From Pseudoscleropodium purum (Eukaryota > Streptophyta > Bryopsida > Hypnales > Brachytheciaceae): a stretch of 64,000 nt of DNA. The stretch is from contig OZ017796.1 in assembly GCA_963969395.1 (NCBI GenBank), positions 45,932,243 through 45,996,242 on the forward strand. The letters are read 5' to 3'. The notes beneath the pieces were generated by a model. It was not told the DNA's origin and did no database searches. It saw nothing but the letters and a program-made list of their open reading frames with translations. Position numbers and translations under genes: made by a program. Positions 1-12,914 of this stretch are shown piece after piece (the stretch's first letter is position 1; the number at the start of each line of letters is the position of its first letter).

Positions 1-140
1 GCATAGGTGCCCAAAGGATTTTGGTTGTGCAATTCAAATTAGACCGATTTGAATCGTATGGTTGCCCAAAGGATTTTGGATGTACAATTCAAGTCGGATT
101 GACTTGAATTGCATGGGTGCCCAAAGGATTGTACAATTGG
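1..140. repeat. short tandem repeat, ~56-bp unit
   Basis: The string GCCCAAAGGATT occurs three times, near 8, 64 and 119. Each copy is followed by a similar TGYACAATTCAA segment, giving a period of about 56 bp. The array is probably truncated by the window edge. A short open frame over it is a by-product of the repeat. Confidence 0.7.
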
Positions 141-535
141 TCCCGGATTTTACGGCAATAAATACGGATATTCTTTCTCATATACAATGCCTTCTGAAAT
201 CAAAACAATTTAATTTTAAGAGTACTTTCTCAATGATTCATTTGAAGCCACACAACAACATGAAATCAAGAATCTACTATGAAATTGCATCAATATCATT
301 ACCAATTTAAACTTCGAAACATGAATGCATTATCAACAAATGAATGCATTATCAACAAATGAATGCAATACTAGAAATCAATCAAAGAAAGTTGCACTAA
401 TCCATTTGAAGTAGGCAAAATACTATTCAAACATGTAAGTATGAAATGCCTCTTTTCACAATGATGCACTCAAAAAACTCAAGCAACAATGTGACACAAC
501 TACAATGAAAGAAAGCTTGACAAAGCACCTATAGA

Positions 536-694
536 CACTACTAAAAAATGCTAGAATTTCGATAGATTTTTGTTAACTTAGTCATGTTGTTTTATAGAAA
601 TTTGTTAATTTAACAAATTTTTGTTGTATAGTGACTGGAACAACGCGATCGAGTCAACAAAAATTTGTCAAAATTCCAGCGTTTTCTAGTAGTG
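536..694. mobile_element. CACTA-type MITE
   Basis: A 159-bp non-coding element begins CACTACTAAAAAATGCTAGA and ends in the inverted sequence CTAGTAGTG. The terminal ~30 bp are imperfect inverted repeats that share the GAATTT and ATTTTTGTT blocks. A 3-bp direct repeat, AGA, lies immediately outside both ends. CACTA termini with a 3-bp target duplication are the signature of the CACTA (EnSpm) superfamily. The element has no coding capacity and would need a transposase in trans. Confidence 0.8.
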
Positions 695-1829
695 AGAGGT
701 CAAAATGAAAATCCAAAATGAAAGTATCCCTTCACAAAAGCATGTACAGACATGCACATGACTTCTTAGCACCAAAGGGAGCAAAAGGCACCAACCAAAA
801 CAAAGGAGTTTGAAATTGTAGTCTTTTTTTGAAAGATTCCTCTTCCACTTACAACACATTGCACATTGATTTTTTGGGGGAACTTTTGGAGCCAACTTTC
901 TTTAGAACATTTTTTTCCCACTGAATAGCACATTACATACAAATTTTAGGGGAAAATTGTTTCTATTCATTGTTACCTCAAGTCTTTGGGAACATTGACA
1001 AAATGATACAATCTTTTATTTTAGCACTTTTAATAAAATGGTGGCTTTAAAAAGGCACAAATAATGAGTAAGTTTGGTGAAAGTTTAATACATTTCTAAA
1101 TTCAAAGACATATTTCCAAGATTTCATATTTTTGGCATATAATAATGCATGTGTAAAATATAAATTTAATTTTTCATTATTAAAAATGTGAATTCTAGAT
1201 TTGTTGTTCAAGTCTTTGATTTATAGGGTTTGGGTTTAGGATTTAGGGTTTGAAGGGTTTAGGGTTCAAAATTTTTCTTGGCATATTCTCTATACAAAAA
1301 TCGGTTATAAACTTATAATGAAACCATAAGATTATTTGGTGCCACAAAATTGTCCTATTTTTTTTAATAATTTTCAATGTCATTAAAAATGAAATCAAAT
1401 ATGTTTAATAGTCTTAGAAAACCCAATTTATAAAAAACATATGACTCAAAACAAAAAATGTGACACAAAATGACACAAAAGTAATGGAGTTGGTGTTAAG
1501 ACTTACATAAAAAAAATTTGAAAATACTTCTTAGGTTTAGGACTCATGATTATTCTAAATTAATGCAGTTTTAAAAAAAAAATTTACTACAACATCCAAA
1601 AATATACCTAAAAAACCCATCTCTATATACTTTAAAGAATCCAAATTACAAAAGCCATACAATTGGTGTAGAAACAAAAAAGGTACAAAATGTGAAAGTT
1701 CAAAATGTCTTGAAGATTTTGGAATTTTGAGTTGTATATTTCTTTAAATTCACATCATTAATAATTAAGAAAATCAACCAATTTTTGTATTCTAATGAAT
1801 CCTATAGACTATAGTGATGTTGCCTAATG
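695..1829. other. AT-rich stretch with telomere-like tract, no gene
   Basis: No supported gene. The stretch is AT-rich with many poly-A/T runs. The only distinctive content is the degenerate TTTAGGG cluster listed separately at 1222-1266. Confidence 0.6.
1222..1266 (+). repeat. interstitial telomere-like repeat (TTTAGGG, degenerate)
   Basis: About 45 bp contain TATAGGG, TTTGGG, TTTAGG, TTTAGGG, GAAGGG and TTTAGGG in the same orientation. This resembles the Arabidopsis-type plant telomere repeat. It is short and degenerate, so it is an interstitial relic and not a chromosome end. Confidence 0.55.
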
Positions 1830-4110
1830 GATGCACAAATGGCGAGGAGATGTGTAGGCTAAAGAGAAAGAAAAAGTGTGCTGTAAAGATTGTTGCTTCT
1901 TGTGCATCAAAGAAGAAGAAAGTATCCCCAAAGTACAATGACGTGGAGGTGGCAATTGGTGTGGGCTAGTAGTATACATGGATTGAAGGCGATTTTGACG
2001 CCAACAATGACTTGGTAGGGATCATCTGCCCATGTTGCAACATGATCTCAAGGGGGCAAAAGGTAATTGTGGTGAAGGGTGACAATCTAGAGAAGCATAA
2101 GGGGAAGATAGTATACAAGGAAGATGGAGTGCCTTTTTCTCACTTGAAGAAAGGTAAGACCTTTACAAAGGACAAATACAAACACTTGTTAAATTTGAAG
2201 CTTTGGACTAATTGGCTATAGCATGGATCAACGTCTAACCAACTCGTTGTTGACTTTGATGGAAAACTCAAAAAAAGGGAGTATAGTTCTTAACCTTATT
2301 TTAGGTCTTGAGTCATGGTTGGCCATACGTGATTACAAACATGAAAAATATTTACTAAGACTCCTTAAGGTGAAGAACTTGCCAAAGAAACATTGGTTTG
2401 AGACTAGTGGTTGGAAGATAAGTGAACACATTCATGCAGTAGTTTTAATCTACTCTTAAGGCTATGGTTTAGTTTGTGTGGGTTATTTTGATCAATGCAG
2501 ATGAAGTCATAGTAGTTGATAATACATGTTGGCTGGATGTACACAAATTTGCAATGTCCTCCACGGAAGGGTCCTATACTTATTGCATTTGTCTTGAGTC
2601 TCCAACGGGACACAGTAGACCACTTGACAAATGCCATCATGTTTTCTTTGTTAGAAGAGGGAGGGTTGAATTGAGAAGAAATAGCTTTGAAAGTTGTCTA
2701 CTTTGAGGCCGGTGGTATTAATACATTCTAGGGAGCAAAGAATGGTGTGAACACCCAAATTAGGAAAAAATAAGCATCTTTTGCTTTTGGTGCTAATTGC
2801 GCTAGTCATTGCATTGTTGAAAAACTAGCCAATCTTATAGAAACTAAGACCTAGAAAATGTTGAGAAATATAGAAATGCATTGGTTATCCATGAGGAGTC
2901 TAGCGCAATGAGTGATGAGTGAATTCAAAACACTCCTTGTAAAAATGGGCTTGGACATGCCTCCTTCTAATGCCCAGAAAGGCAAATCTGTTGTTGTAGG
3001 GAACTTTAATTTCCTCACAGACATTGAGATACTTCTTTCATTAGTGTGCTTCATACCTATGTTGAATGTTATCCATTGTTTGATCAAACTCATTCAAGCA
3101 CGTGATATCTTTATTTGTGATTTTCCGCAAGCCATCAAACTTTGTTAAAATGAGCTTCGGAGGATGTTAATTGACCAATAATTAATATATAATATTGTCG
3201 AATTTGCTCAATACAGTGAATTGGTGGACTTGAAAAGTACCAATATATTGATGGAGTGGAGGCCTCTCAAAGGTTGGAGCAGGATTTTTTACCGGCTTGT
3301 GTTCAATTGTGGCATCACTATAGTCTTTTCTTGTTGCCATGATCAACAGACAAAAAATTCACATTTTTGTAATGTAAGAAGATTACAATTGTGTGCAAGA
3401 CAACGTAGAGAAGCAGTTTGCTAGTAAGTTTTTATTTTTCCAATTTCAATTCTCATTTTTAATTTAGATTCTTGCTTTGTTTCCATCTTTTTTTTTCTTT
3501 ATTTCCAATTTTTTTCATCTTGTTTTACTTTTTTCTTTCCATCTTGTTTGCTTTGTAACCCACTGATTAAGACAGGTGGCTTGGTGTTAACTAACTATGC
3601 TTTTTTTCGCCTAGCTATAGAGATTGCTTAGTTGCTTTGGGATGAGCTAGACCAAAGGTTTCCACAACAAGCACTACTTAATGCTTTTGGGATAATATAT
3701 CCCCAATACTAGAAACAAAATAGGGTTGACAATAGTTTCCCATAGCACTTGTCTGTGCTTAAAGATTTATATTGTCATACCAAGATTCTTGATGGTGAGA
3801 CGCCTTTGATTGACAAGAGCAAGTTTTATACAGTACTTGAGATGCTCTTAGAAACAAACTTGGACAATCAACAAGCCTTGCTTAAAATGAAAATGAAATT
3901 GAATGTTGATGTAGCATGTGCTCCACCCTTCACTGTGAATCCACTCATAAAATTATAGAGAAACCTATCTCAGTCATGGCATCTAGGCAGCTTAATCTTC
4001 AAGTTCTTTAAGATTACTAAGATTGGGTGTTGCCTAGTTTTGGGCTCTATAGAGGATGAATGTTGTTTTAGTACTTTGAAGTTTCTGAAATCATGCTAAA
4101 GGAATTGCCT
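1830..4110 (+). pseudogene. decayed hAT-like transposase
   Basis: Fragments of one plus-strand coding sequence can be followed through several frames, broken by many stops. An N-terminal piece near 2012-2221 has a CPCC pair resembling a BED/zinc-binding start. A segment near 2497-2556 reads ADEVIVVDNTCWLDVHKFAM, resembling the catalytic strand of hAT/DUF659-type transposases. 2912-3148 is a helical segment (LLVKM...LLSLVCFIPML...LIKLIQARDIFICDF). A C-terminal piece at 3610-3960 contains ELDQRFPQQALLNAFGIIYPQ followed by an acidic ..NVD.. region. Order and spacing fit one transposase of about 600 residues. The superfamily call is from pattern memory and is less certain than the call that this is dead transposon coding sequence. 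Confidence 0.6.
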
Positions 4111-5080
4111 TAACAAACATTTTCCACTTGTGGTCCGCATGTTTAGACAAAAATATTACTCCTTGGAGAACTTTCTTTGTAAAGAGGCCATGGATTCTTC
4201 GAAAAAGGCCGTGAAGATGGGCTGATATGGGAATATATAGTCTTCAACTTGTTACTTGTACATTAGTATCTTTTTGTTTTGGGATGCTTTAGTTTTCATG
4301 AGATTAAGTTAGTTTTGCACCTCAAATTTAATTGACTTTCCTTGACATTGAAAGGCTATTAGGCTAGTGGGTTTTGCTATTTATTATACACTTTTGGGTG
4401 GATCTCAAGTGTGATAGAAGATGGAGGGCGCTAGGGCAGGGAAGACAAATAAAGACCTGGAAGCTTTCATCAACTTCAACTTATTATTTATTCTAACTTG
4501 TTTCACTAATGAGGTTTATTTGTTTGTGTGCAGAATACCAACTCTACACATGGGTAGTCTTGAAATTTTGCATGAGGGGTTCAATCCCCTTATTAGTGAC
4601 AGTTTTCAATTTTCAATGTATGAACTTAACTTTGAAAGAAATGAGCATTCCAATTGTCCACATTCACTTGCCATTAACTTTGCAATTAACTTTTGTCCTC
4701 TAATTAGCAAATTTCCACGCTATAAAGTCCTCTACTTAGCAAATTCACACATTGAAAGCTACAAAAAGGAGCAAATTCAGACACTACAAACAACATAAAA
4801 TAGCATCTACGATCTACTAAAATGCCTTGGGTGTCGCAAAGTCTGAGCTCCCTGGAGATCCCGGTTTTTTTCAGGTGGCGTCGTTTCGTGGGCCCGGCAA
4901 ATCTGGTATAGGACCTCAATGGAGATGTGGATCGGCACGTGGATAGGCATCTCAATCCACTTGGATAAACCCCTGGAATTCCATGTCGAGAGGAGAGGAC
5001 GCCTGCGGCCGTTGCGTCGTGGATTTGTTGCTGCTGCCGTGAATTGTTGTTGCCAGACGAATCGGTAGCGTCACGCAGCC
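4111..5080. other. intergenic DNA upstream of the FKBP gene
   Basis: 4111-4800 is AT-rich and shows no recognisable protein; an open frame at 4421-4798 has no family features. From about 4810 the base composition rises sharply (GGCGTCGTTTCGTGGGCCCGG...). That is what a promoter/5'-UTR of the gene starting at 5081 would look like. No core promoter element is clear enough to place. Confidence 0.45.
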
Positions 5081-7803
5081 ATGATCGCCGCTTGCGCAGC
5101 TCGTTTGCTGCCTGCTACCTCCACCTCTTCATGTATGTATGCCCTGTCACTCTTATCCCGAATCCCCCAGGACACTGGATCATCATTTGGGGGCCTTGCT
5201 CTCTTGGGTCGGTGACTCTTCTATCGCTGGATATCCTCCCTTTAATGTTCAGTGCGGAATTACACGTCCTTCCTCGTGGCATTGGGGTGAACATTTCGGA
5301 CACTGTATTTTGTAACATTCCGATGGTGCTTCGGGGTTAGAATCCTCGCCTACGGCATTTGAAACCTTAGACGGCAAACTTTAATTGTTCATTGCAATCT
5401 CAATACTGAAATTTAGAACATGTGTAACGGTTTGACTTGTTGGAAGACGAGTGTTCAGAGCTCTCAAATAGCTCTCACTCACAAGATGTGACCTAGAAAT
5501 ATGCAAGACAATCTCTAACAGCAGGCTTCATATTGGCGCTTCTGTGTTGTCTGCTGTCATATTAGTTGCACACCTTCAATTGCTTGCTGTCACTTCAAGA
5601 TATCACTCATTTGGTTCAGAGTGGAGCATGAAATTTCTAGTTGAAATTTTGAGTGAAAACTTTATTACATCGTCTCTGGTTACCAACGTCTTCTCACTGA
5701 TACCCAGCATTTGGGATTACGACGGAGAAGAAAGTTGAAGAAATTTGCTTATGATAGGGTTTGCATATTTGAACAGCGTGGTCTGTACGAACCGGGCCAT
5801 TAGGTGAGGCTCCCAGTTTGACATCGCGGACGACATGCGCAAAGGTGCGATGTATGCGCTCGGAAAGCGGAGATCAAGCTGGAGTGAAGACGGAGGTTCG
5901 CAGGACGAGAAAAGCTTCGCTTTCCGACGGCTCAAACGACGACGACGAGGTTAGCTTTGCTAGGGTATTAGGGCGTCGGGACGTTTTGAATCTTACATTA
6001 GGGTTAGGAAGTGCCGTACTCGTTGGACAGTGGGCAGTGAATGGCACCGCGGCTGCTGTCTCGGGGAAAGACACCAAGAGTCCTTTCGATGAGAAGAGAT
6101 TGCTCGATCAGAATCGGCGAATGCAAAGGGTTAACGGTGCTCCAGTGGATTTCCCGAATTTCATTCGTGAAGGTGCATCTTTCTTTTCACCATCTCTGCA
6201 TGAAATTTTCGGTGTGCCACTTCCCTCTCTGGCGTTAAGGTAACCACACCTAAAAGCGACATCTTAAGTGCTGAGTATAATTCCTATTATGAAACTGATC
6301 AAGTTTGTATTGATTCTTATGAGCAATTGCAAGGGGTTCCAGCACCAAAGTATGCCTTGTGTGGATATTGTCTGCAAGTATCATTAGGGTTCAAAGTTTT
6401 TATTGGTAGATGACTTCAAATTGACGTGAGTTTTGATGTTAAGGTGGCGTACATTCTGAAAGTAAACATGTACAATGTTAGGGTATGAACTCATTGTGCA
6501 AGATTGTAGGGTGTCGCAAATAGGTTCGTTTCACAGGTAGGTATCTCACCTTGAAGGTCCCAGTAGAGAAGCAAATGCCGTCAATAGTGAAGGTCGTTCG
6601 CTCACTAATTCTTGTGTTTGTGTGCCTCAGGATTCGAAGTGAAGGTGATAACGGATGAGAAGTACACGACGGCCCAGTCCGGACTTATTTTTTTTGACCT
6701 TGTTGAAGGCCAGGGCGAGGAGCCCAAGGATGGCCAACAGGTGATTTACGCAATGCTCACCTTGTGCAATCTAGATTCTCTAAATGAACTTGTTACAAGG
6801 TTTTTAGTAGAATTAGACTGTTTCTGGAACTTCATAAAGAGAATCCTCTGCATGATTCATGGGGAGATTTCCCTCTCCTGTACAATAATAAGTCATTTGG
6901 ATTCGATTGAATGAGAGCAATTGCATTTACTCTTTGATGCATCACCACATTACTTATTGTAGAGTGTTCAGATATCTTCATTCGAACTCATCTGTGTTGT
7001 CAATTCCGTATGTAGGTAAAATTTCATTATATCGGTTACAACGAGAATGGACGGCGCATTGATAGCAGCTATCAACAAGGGGGACCTGCACGTACACGTG
7101 TGGGTATCAAGGGAATGATTCCTGGTAAAACCTGACGTTGCCACCTTCGATGTAGAGTACTGTAATGTAAATATTTTCTGGTTCTTCATTTGTGCGGATG
7201 AAATCTCAAGCTTGAGGGATGTTTGTCTCTGTAGGTTTTGAAGAAGGGATTCGGAGTATGAAGCCTGGGGGCAAGCGTCGAATTGTAATTCCTCCCGAAC
7301 TTGGACCACCGGTAGGCGTTTTGGCCATTTATTAAAGAGAGTAAGCTTTGTGTAGAGGGGCTTCTGTTGCTGTTCATCTCTCTCTTCTGCCGTGCTTCTC
7401 TCTTCTTTTCTTCATTCGTTTACATAATTTCTTTTCTTTAGTTATGCATTATGTTGGAAACTATAGTATATTTCACTCGAATGCTACTGAGAAGGAAACG
7501 TTTTAAAAAAAATGTGGAACCCATATTTAGTTTAGCGGAAGTTGGAGTGATGGATTTTGCGGTAATTCTTATGTTATCGTCGTATTCAGCAAGGGCATGC
7601 GTTTTGAGGAGTGCTATTTCTTTGTCCTGCTTCTCTTCATTTCTGACTCTAGAAATTTTTATTTTTTATTTCCCTTCCAACAGGTTGGGCCATCGACTTT
7701 CTTCAGTGCGAAGCAATTTGAGGTCTTTGACGTGGAGCTTTTAGAGGTGAAGGATTGCGTTAGGAGAACTGTTTTCCTTTATTCTGATGTCGTTTGTGAT
7801 TAG
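5081..7803 (+). CDS. FKBP20-2: thylakoid-lumen FKBP-type peptidyl-prolyl isomerase, FKBP20-2-like
   Basis: Five coding exons carry the conserved body: 5804-6172, 6631-6740, 7016-7124, 7235-7311 and 7684-7803, with canonical GT/AG borders and matching phases. I infer a sixth, first exon at 5081-5132. It begins ATG, ends at a strong GTATGT donor and joins in phase to an AG acceptor at 5803. The joined N-terminus starts MIAACAARLLPATSTSS, like a chloroplast transit peptide. It is followed by GRRDVLNLTLGLGSAVLVG...TAAA, a twin-arginine lumen-targeting signal. The mature part has LLDQNRRMQRVNGAPVDFPN, GFEVKV, FHYIGYNENGRRID, RSMKPGGKRRIVIPPELGPP and FSAKQFEVFDVELL, the FKBP20-2 pattern to its conserved C-terminal YSDVVC. 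In Arabidopsis this lumen immunophilin is needed for photosystem II supercomplex accumulation. If exon 1 is wrong, the first in-frame ATG is 5854 and the transit peptide is unplaced. Confidence 0.9.
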
Positions 7804-9417
7804 GCATCTCAGAATTACAAGTAAACAGAAAGTTCGTGTACTCTGCGATGTGAAGCAGTCCTGCGCATTGAAGCTTTTCTTGAATGATCATTTGTATTGC
7901 ATGAGCATGACGATGCAGTTGAAAGATCCTGTGCTGCCTCTGACCAGTCGTTGACAATTTGAGATTGAAAACAACGTATACAACAATATATTGTCACAAT
8001 GCTATTAACCTCCGTTATAATTTGTCATGCATGTTTAGTCCGTGACATTAAAGATCTCCTGGTTTACCTGACTTGTCAATGTCTTCTTGGTGGACATGGG
8101 GTAAAGTGCACATGTGAAGAATGAACCTGATGCGGCACAACCGTACACCAATGCAGTACTTGGGGTGGTTGCATGTAAAAATGACAGAAATGTCTTTGGT
8201 GTCATGAGCTCAAGGAAGGTGGAATAGAACCCTTCACAATTCTTGAAGTCCTTATTATCTTCAATTGTGTTTAACATCTTTTAGACTACATAGGGGGTTG
8301 GGATGGTGTGTATAGCACTTAGTAAAGCTGTGACCTAGAATGGAGTTCTGAGTGAGTTGTAACACGACAAGAGTGAGTTCAATGAGTTCAATGATTGAAA
8401 TGTTGGATATGTTGGATAGATGTTGATAGGGATGCAATTGGGAAAGGAACCATAATGGGTATGCCTACCTTTAAGTGTTTTCTAAGAGAGTTGTCCTCTA
8501 ACAAGGGTATGTAGTCTTGGTGTCACTCATCTTTTCTTTTGAGAATTGATGTGGGACCCAAGATGAATAGACTCTTAATTTATGCCAACCTTGTTTGATT
8601 GGAGTTATTTCTCTCTGATTAATTCCTAGAGTGATTTGCTGAGAGACCCAAAGATGTGACATTAAAAGAGTTCTTGGTGTGGAATTGACTTTACTTGCAA
8701 GCAACATTAAAAAACTGAAAACCTTGAGGACTACGGTCAAAGTGCATATCCATTTTTAAATAATTAAGTATTTTGGTAGAGATCATCCTGCTGAATGCAA
8801 TGGGCCATAGACTGCACTCGTCAAATCCTGCAGTTCCACATCATTGTTGCAATGGTATGAGGCAAGACCAGACTCGCAGCATCTTGTCCAATGTGTCGCA
8901 AACTGGGAGCGAACTCGTGCTAGCTACTGTAACGATTGCCGTGAAATAGCACCGATGCTTGCTGCCGCGATACGCTAGCTAGAAATTAAAAGTATGCAAG
9001 TGGGGGCCGTGGATCGCACCGGTTATCGATGTTACTCCTGTACTGTCACGAGATTTTGGCTTGCGCCAGTGGAATTCACTGGCACTTCCCTCGCAGGACA
9101 TGTGTGTATACGAGGGTGACGACAACGAGGACGACGACCATCACGGCCAGCGCGCGAGAGCGAGCGTGGTGTGACGCTGTGACGCTGAGAGGGCAACTTC
9201 TGCGCCTGGCTGACTCGTCTTGCAGGCTACGAAATAATTAGGTTTGATCTGGCTCCCATTCTCCATTCCTCTGCCACTGCTCGTACGTCTCTCCTGAGAA
9301 TCAGTTCCTGCAGCTGGTTCCCGAGCCGGCCAGTTTCGCAGTTCTTGCAACCGCGAATTGGATTGTTCGTGTGCTTGCAGTGGGATTCCAAGTCAGGTAG
9401 ATTTTTTCGAATTGGCG
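7804..9417. other. intergenic region between FKBP and P450 genes
   Basis: No supported gene. Open frames at 8035-8277 and 8498-8740 (-) show no family features and unlikely composition. From about 8900 GC content rises (GACGACAACGAGGACGACGACC near 9120). This is probably the promoter/5'-UTR region of the P450 gene. No TATA box or motif could be placed with confidence. Confidence 0.5.
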
Positions 9418-12400
9418 ATGGAGTCGAGCGTGCGCGAGGGGGTGCTCCACCTTCCAACACTGCCCGTGTCGTGGAGCTGGCGCCCCACGGATCCTCTGGT
9501 GGTGACCCTCGCCGTTTGGGTCTTGATAACCATGCTATGGTGTTTCCGCCCGTCGCGTCGTCCCACTGCAGGCCCGAAGGCGTACCCCCTGATCGGCAGC
9601 ACGATCGAATTAGTCCACAATTGGTTCTGCCTTCACGACTGGCTCCGCAGCTTCTTCTCCCCCGACGCGCGCTCCATCCAGATCACCTTCGCGTACCCAA
9701 ACCCGGTCGGCATCTACACCGTGGACCCTGCGAACGTGGAGCACATCCTCAAGACCCACTTCTCCAACTACCCGAAAGGCGCCAGCAACTGCACGCCCAT
9801 GCGGGAGCTTTTCGGCGTGGGCATCTTCACGACCGACGGGGAGGTGTGGAAGGAGCAGCGACGCAGCGCCAGCTACGAATTCTCCACGAGCAGTCTGCGG
9901 GACTGGAACACATTGGTGTTCCGGGAGTATGCGTGCACACTCGTGTCCATATTGAGCCAGTTTGCGACGAAGGGGGAGGCGTGCGACTTGCAGGATTTGT
10001 GTATGCGCATGACGCTGGATTCCACTTGTAGAATTGGTTTTGGAGTGGAATTGGGGGGGTTGTCCAAGGAGTTGAGGAGCATTCCGTTTGCGAAGAGCTT
10101 TGATGAGGCGAATTATATCTCGTTCTATCGGTTTTGTGATCCGATCTGGAAAGTGAAGAGATGGCTCAATGTCGGACGAGAGAGGCAGCTCAAGGAGTGC
10201 ATGAAGGTGTTGGACGATTTCAGCTTCGGGGTCATCGAGAAACGACGGATGGAGATGGCGGACGGCACCGGCACCGGGTATGCCACACTCCTATCTTTCT
10301 AGGACCCGATTACAATCACTGAAGTCGGAATATTTTTTTTACCAGTGAATTAATAATGAAGTTTAGTGTAAAAAACAGACTGATTGATTTCAAAATGCTA
10401 TGTGGATGAAGGGGTTTTGATTAGTTTACAGTGAAACGAAAGCTTGTGTACAAGATTTCAAAAATGTCATACAGTAATAGGCAGTGATCTCAAAACAGGT
10501 TCAGGGTTTTTAGCAAAATGTTCATTTCGGGAAGAATTTTTTTGGAATTTACATTGAGGTCATGACAAAATTAAGTAGCAACTCGAACAAAATTTAGCCA
10601 GTTTTGGGACCACTAGTAATAGGGGAACACAAGAAGATTCCCTTCTTTGTAAGGAGGTTAATTAAAGAAGGTGAATTGGAAGCATAATATTTTATAATTG
10701 CAAGTTATTTAAATTAAGCAAGGAAGTCAAAGGGTCAATTGACAATTCCTAGTTATTGATCCTATGCAATAAACAAAATGAAAATGGTAGTGTAAAGTCT
10801 TCATTCACTATATAATGTCTATGTGGTATATGAAGTCTCTACCTTAAATAAAGAATAATAGATGGTCACCACTGACCAATATGATAGAAATATCAATAAA
10901 AAGATAAGATATGCAAGTAGATTGGTTTATTTAATAGGGGTAGTGCACATCCATTCTTCAAAGAATAGGAATGTCGTGGCTCCTAATTGGATTGGCTTCC
11001 AAAGGTGAATATTTTGAATGTGAAAAAAAATTCTTCACAAAAGTATATTCTTTTGGTTCCTTGTGCTCCTAAATTTCACTTCTCTGCTATCACCCCATTC
11101 TTTGTTCCCATCTTCCAGAGATCACAAAAGGGGGGTCTCAACTTCTTCATCCATAACTACTTATAATTGGCTCTTGTTTTCCCTCATTCTTTAGAGAAGA
11201 TTGTTTAGGTGAAGAAGGTGTCACAACCCCTATTGCCTTTGGTCCAAAGGGGAAGAGACTTTGCATTGGTGAAAGTGAGAAAGTGAGCTAGTGCTTCTTG
11301 CAGAGAAGCTTCTTGTTGAAAATATAATATCAGTGTATTGTCAGAACTCAAGCTTAGAGTCGTATGGGATACATTTTGAACAATCATTTATCAATCAACA
11401 GATGAGCCTGTGACTTTTGTTTTGATTTTCCTATGATTGCATTTCTAGGACATTTGGGATCCATGAGTCGGACCTCTTATCGCGGTTCATTGATCTGGGC
11501 GCGCGCAATGGGGAGGAATCGAAAGCACGCTTCACGAACACCGCCCTCCGGGACATGATCTTGAATTTCATCATTGCTGGGCGGGACACCACGGCGGTCA
11601 CCTTGAGCTGGTTTTTCTTCATGATGACATGCCACCCCAAAGTGGCAGAAAAGATTGTGGACGAGCTGGCCACAGTTGTCTTGAAGCGTGACCTGCTGGC
11701 TGAAGGCCAAGCCGCACAAAACCCAAGTGGCGTTCAAGAGGTGAGACCGGCCGCATGGGCCATTTTCCTTGTCTGTGGGTAACATGATTACATGATGCAT
11801 TCTATTTGCCACTCACTTCTACTCGGGGCCATTCAGCACCTAGTGCCCATCAGTTGCATAATTTAATTAAAGAGACATTATTATATACTTCACGAAGATG
11901 CGGTGCAGAGTGGGACAATCACATGGTAGACAATCACATAACATTTTTGAATCGGAAGACTGGAGCACCGTTCTGGTGTTCTACAGTGGCACTGTAGGTA
12001 CAATAAAACTATCTACAATGTCACGAGATTTACAGGAGTATCGTTCATTCAATTGAAGGTCATACATGATCTGATCATGTGAATTTTAGGAGAGGACACT
12101 AGCAAAGGGACCTTGCCAGCAAGAATGTTATGCAACATATGTAATCTTGTCCCTTCAATATGCCAAACTCCCTTGTTTACCTCCACTGACCGGCTCCCTT
12201 GCCTGGACGTCCCTGCCATGACCCACAGCAGCCTGGCAGCTTGCCCAGCCCAGAAGCAATAACGGACTTCGGGAGCCTGTTGACATACGAAACGTTGGGG
12301 CAGCTGCAGTACCTGCAGGCGGCACTCTCAGAGACGCTACGCTTGTACCCCGCCGTGCCGGTGGACAGCAAGGAGGCCGCCTCGGACGACGTGTTGCCGG

Positions 12401-12759
12401 ACGGCACGGCGGTGAAGAAAGGCACCATCACGGGCTACGTGCCGTACGCCATGGGCCGCATGTCGTTCCTTTGGGGCGACGATGCGGAGGAGTTTCGTCC
12501 CGAACGGTGGATGACTGAAGATGGGAGGTTCCAGGCGCAGCCCCCGTTCAAGTTCACGGCGTTCCAAGCGGGACCAAGGGCGTGCTTGGGAAAAGACTCG
12601 GCGTACTTGCAGATGAAGATGACGGCGGCCCTGGTGCTGTGGTTCTTTCGGCTGCGGCTGGTGCCGGGCCATCAGGTGGGCTACCGCACCATGCTCGTGC
12701 TCGCCCTGCAGTACGGGCTTCGCGTCACGGTCTCACCCCGACTGCGGAGCTGCTCGTGA
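9418..12759 (+). CDS. CYP704B: cytochrome P450, CYP704B-type fatty-acid hydroxylase
   Basis: Three exons fit: 9418-10277, 11449-11740 and about 12229-12759. The introns start GTATGC and GTGAGA and the phases match. ATG 9418 (MESSVREG) is chosen; an N-terminal hydrophobic anchor (VVTLAVWVLITMLW) and a Pro-rich hinge follow. P450 landmarks are all present: I-helix AGRDTT, K-helix ETLR, FRPERW and the haem-binding loop FQAGPRACLG with the axial cysteine. Segments such as NYPKGA, ELFGVGIFTTDGEVW, PFKFTAFQAGPRAC and KDSAYLQMKM match the CYP704B subfamily of clan 86. CYP704B enzymes omega-hydroxylate long-chain fatty acids in the ER for sporopollenin in spore and pollen walls. The gene's GC-rich exons contrast with its AT-rich introns. 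The third exon start is the least certain border, because several AG sites lie close together. Confidence 0.9.
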
Positions 12760-12914
12760 CTTTGTGGGGGTCTGAACTTCATGGCTTGCGCTTTGAGGAG
12801 GAGGCAATTGGGGCAACGGGATTCGTGAATGGTCAGATTTGGAAACGAGGGAGATGCGGGTGGCTAATTTGCGAATTGTGAAACCTCCTTCTAGTCTCAA
12901 GGTTTTGTACAGTA

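Noticed and set aside
1222..1266. True telomere or chromosome end
   Set aside because: Only about six degenerate units, embedded in ordinary sequence on both sides.
8035..8277. 80-codon minus-strand open frame between FKBP and P450
   Set aside because: No recognisable motif, no homology pattern, and length within chance expectation.
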